Shown here one piece after another: positions 62,716 through 64,000 of a DNA stretch of 64,000 bases (position 1 is its first letter; each line of letters begins with the position of its first letter). The DNA is from Flagellimonas algicola (GTDB lineage: Bacteria; Bacteroidota; Bacteroidia; Flavobacteriales; Flavobacteriaceae), in assembly GCF_005937185.1 (NCBI RefSeq), contig NZ_VCNI01000001.1:864657-928656 (forward strand), in the 5' to 3' direction. Position numbers and translations under genes: made by a program. The notes beneath the pieces were generated by a model that did not search any database, was not told the DNA's origin, and saw nothing but the letters and a program-made list of their open reading frames with translations.

Positions 62716-63360
62716 ATGACATTAGTTGGCAAAAAATTTCCAAATCTAGAAGTCAATGCAATTGACAAATCCGGTATTACTTCCAAGCTTAACATTCTTA
62801 AAAAAGCACAAGAATCGAACAAAAAAGTGGTGCTATTCTGGTACCCCAAGGATTTCACGTTCGTGTGTCCAACAGAATTGCATGCTTTCCAAAATGCAGT
62901 GGAAGAGTTTGAAAAAAGAAATACCCTTGTCATCGGTGCTTCTTGCGACACCGCAGAGGTGCATTTTGCCTGGTTGAATACCGAAAAGAAAAATGGAGGT
63001 ATTGAAGGTGTTACCTATCCCCTGTTGGCAGATAGTAATCGAAACTTGGCCTCTACACTGGGTATCTTGGACATAACTGATGAAAAATATGATGAGGAGA
63101 CCAAGGTTTTCACTGTAGAAGGTGATAATGTAACCTATAGAGCCACCTACTTGATTGATGAAGAAGGAACCATCTTTCACGAAAGTGTGAACCACATGCC
63201 GCTTGGTAGAAACATTGACGAGTTCATTAGACTAATTGATGCGTATACCCATGTACAAGAAAAAGGCGAGGTTTGTCCTGCCAATTGGAATAGTGGTAAA
63301 GAAGCTATGCATGCCGACAGAAGTGGTGTAGCAGAATACCTATCCAAGCACGCTAACTAA
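62716..63360 (+). CDS. 2-Cys peroxiredoxin (AhpC/Prx type)
   Basis: Thiol peroxidase that reduces H2O2 and organic peroxides. The peroxidatic C51 is in DFTFVCPTELHAF and the resolving C187 in GEVCPANWNSG, as in typical 2-Cys enzymes. Arg in NHMPLGRNIDEFIRLIDAY fits the active site. Length 214, complete. No AhpF is adjacent, so reduction is probably by thioredoxin. Followed by a strong terminator and tpx. Confidence 0.95.
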   Translation: MTLVGKKFPNLEVNAIDKSGITSKLNILKKAQESNKKVVLFWYPKDFTFVCPTELHAFQNAVEEFEKRNTLVIGASCDTAEVHFAWLNTEKKNGGIEGVTYPLLADSNRNLASTLGILDITDEKYDEETKVFTVEGDNVTYRATYLIDEEGTIFHESVNHMPLGRNIDEFIRLIDAYTHVQEKGEVCPANWNSGKEAMHADRSGVAEYLSKHAN

Positions 63361-63439
63361 TTCCATAAAGTGGATACAAAACTCTGGGATTGACCTGTTC
63401 CTGGCCATAAAAACGAAGGAACATATCGAAATAAGACAG

Positions 63440-63467
63440 GCCCATTGGAAAAACTTTTTCAATGGGC
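63440..63467 (+). terminator. Hairpin terminator after the peroxiredoxin gene
   Basis: The arms GCCCATTG and CAATGGGC, extended by an inner AAAAA/TTTTT pairing, are followed by TTCCTTTTTT. It lies 80 bp after the stop and separates this gene from tpx. Confidence 0.8.
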
Positions 63468-63528
63468 TTCCTTTTTTGCCACGGACTTTGGATTATTTAG
63501 TAATTTCACCCTTCTTAAAACTTTTCAT

Positions 63529-64000
63529 ATGGCATCAATAACACTAGGCGGAAATCCCGCCAATACAGTTGGAAACCTTCCCTCAGTAAATTCCCAAGCA
63601 CCAGCATTTAAGCTCACCAAATCCGATATGTCCACCAAAACACTTTCGGACTATCAAGGAAGCAAAGTGGTTTTAAATATTTTCCCAAGCGTGGATACAG
63701 GTACCTGCGCGCAATCCGTAAGACAGTTTAATGAAGAAGCTGCTGAGCTTAACAGCGTAAAAGTGCTTTGTATTTCCAAGGATCTACCATTTGCCCAAAA
63801 TAGGTTTTGTGGAGCGGAGGGCATTGAAAATGTGGAGATGCTTTCCGATTATAAAACAGGTTCTTTTGGTCAGGATTATGGCCTTGCCTTTGCAGATTCT
63901 GCTTTTGAGTCCTTGTTGTCAAGATGTGTTGTGGTTCTGGATGAAGGAGGAAAGGTAATTTACACCGAGCAAGTTCAGGAAACCGGAGACGAACCCAATT
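63529..64000 (+). CDS. tpx: Thiol peroxidase Tpx, 3' end outside window
   Basis: Periplasmic or cytoplasmic peroxidase of the atypical 2-Cys type. The ATG of MASITLGGNPANTVG is followed by 157 full codons; Tpx proteins have about 165 residues, so only the last few are missing. The peroxidatic C60 lies in PSVDTGTCAQSVRQF and the resolving C94 in RFCGAEGIENV. The start is clear, with no longer open frame upstream. Confidence 0.92.
   Translation, partial: MASITLGGNPANTVGNLPSVNSQAPAFKLTKSDMSTKTLSDYQGSKVVLNIFPSVDTGTCAQSVRQFNEEAAELNSVKVLCISKDLPFAQNRFCGAEGIENVEMLSDYKTGSFGQDYGLAFADSAFESLLSRCVVVLDEGGKVIYTEQVQETGDEPN

Noticed and set aside
1..64000. CRISPR arrays, IS elements, prophage genes, tRNA or rRNA genes
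   Set aside because: No regularly spaced repeat-spacer pattern, transposase or phage structural motif, or cloverleaf/rRNA sequence was found on reading either strand.

Overview
The window looks like a chromosomal segment of a marine-type Flavobacteriaceae (Bacteroidota). Evidence: DUF2911 and DUF4249 proteins, a TonB receptor (TBDR) with an STN domain, class II IlvC, Bacteroidota-type TAnnTTTG -7 elements, weak Shine-Dalgarno sites, short AT-rich spacers and moderate GC. The genus cannot be fixed by eye (Muricauda/Flagellimonas- or Maribacter-like is a guess). No rRNA, tRNA, CRISPR array, prophage or insertion sequence was seen.

Layout. 0-5 kb: a cut M1 aminopeptidase, recG and a DUF2911 protein. 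5-21.4 kb: two arms of branched-chain amino acid synthesis, leuC-leuD-leuA-like-leuB on + and ilvD-ilvB-[methyltransferase]-ilvN-ilvC-ilvA on -. Between them sit repeat-rich spacers, a MopE-like metal-binding lipoprotein, a ParE/RelE-type toxin-antitoxin pair and a GapN-type aldehyde dehydrogenase. The methyltransferase between ilvB and ilvN is cut by an in-frame TAA but is otherwise intact. 21.7-25.3 kb: a 5-oxoprolinase operon (nramp-like, pxpA, pxpB, pxpC); the Nramp-like protein lacks the usual metal ligands, and 19-bp iterons lie upstream. 25.4-29.9 kb: less familiar genes (zinc-ribbon/nuclease-like protein, cupin, flavin monooxygenase, BKACE enzyme, GNAT). 29.9-31.4 kb: the YifB/ComM ATPase.

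31.4-41.6 kb: a tightly packed seven-gene envelope operon on -, consisting of a small exported protein, an STN-type TBDR, four tandem DUF4249 lipoproteins and an exported protein with a plug-like C-terminus. 41.7-49.4 kb: a penicillin-acylase-family hydrolase, then an FMN reductase-pabB-tilS-dsbD run. 49.5-56.7 kb: a membrane acyltransferase-like protein, lpdA, a membrane-anchored AraC regulator, an ATP/ADP-translocase-like carrier overlapping a Tat-exported aldo/keto reductase, and a small membrane protein. 56.2-59.6 kb: an Lrp regulator divergent from a Cys/Met PLP enzyme and an NhaC-family transporter, read as a methionine-use module. 59.6-64 kb: a large c-type haem lipoprotein and two peroxide-removing enzymes (2-Cys peroxiredoxin and Tpx, the latter cut by the window end).

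The observations most worth following are the broken methyltransferase inside the ilv operon, the metal-site-less Nramp homologue with its iterons, the four-fold DUF4249 array with one receptor, and the FMO/cupin/BKACE/GNAT group. All function calls come from reading motifs and context; no database search was run.
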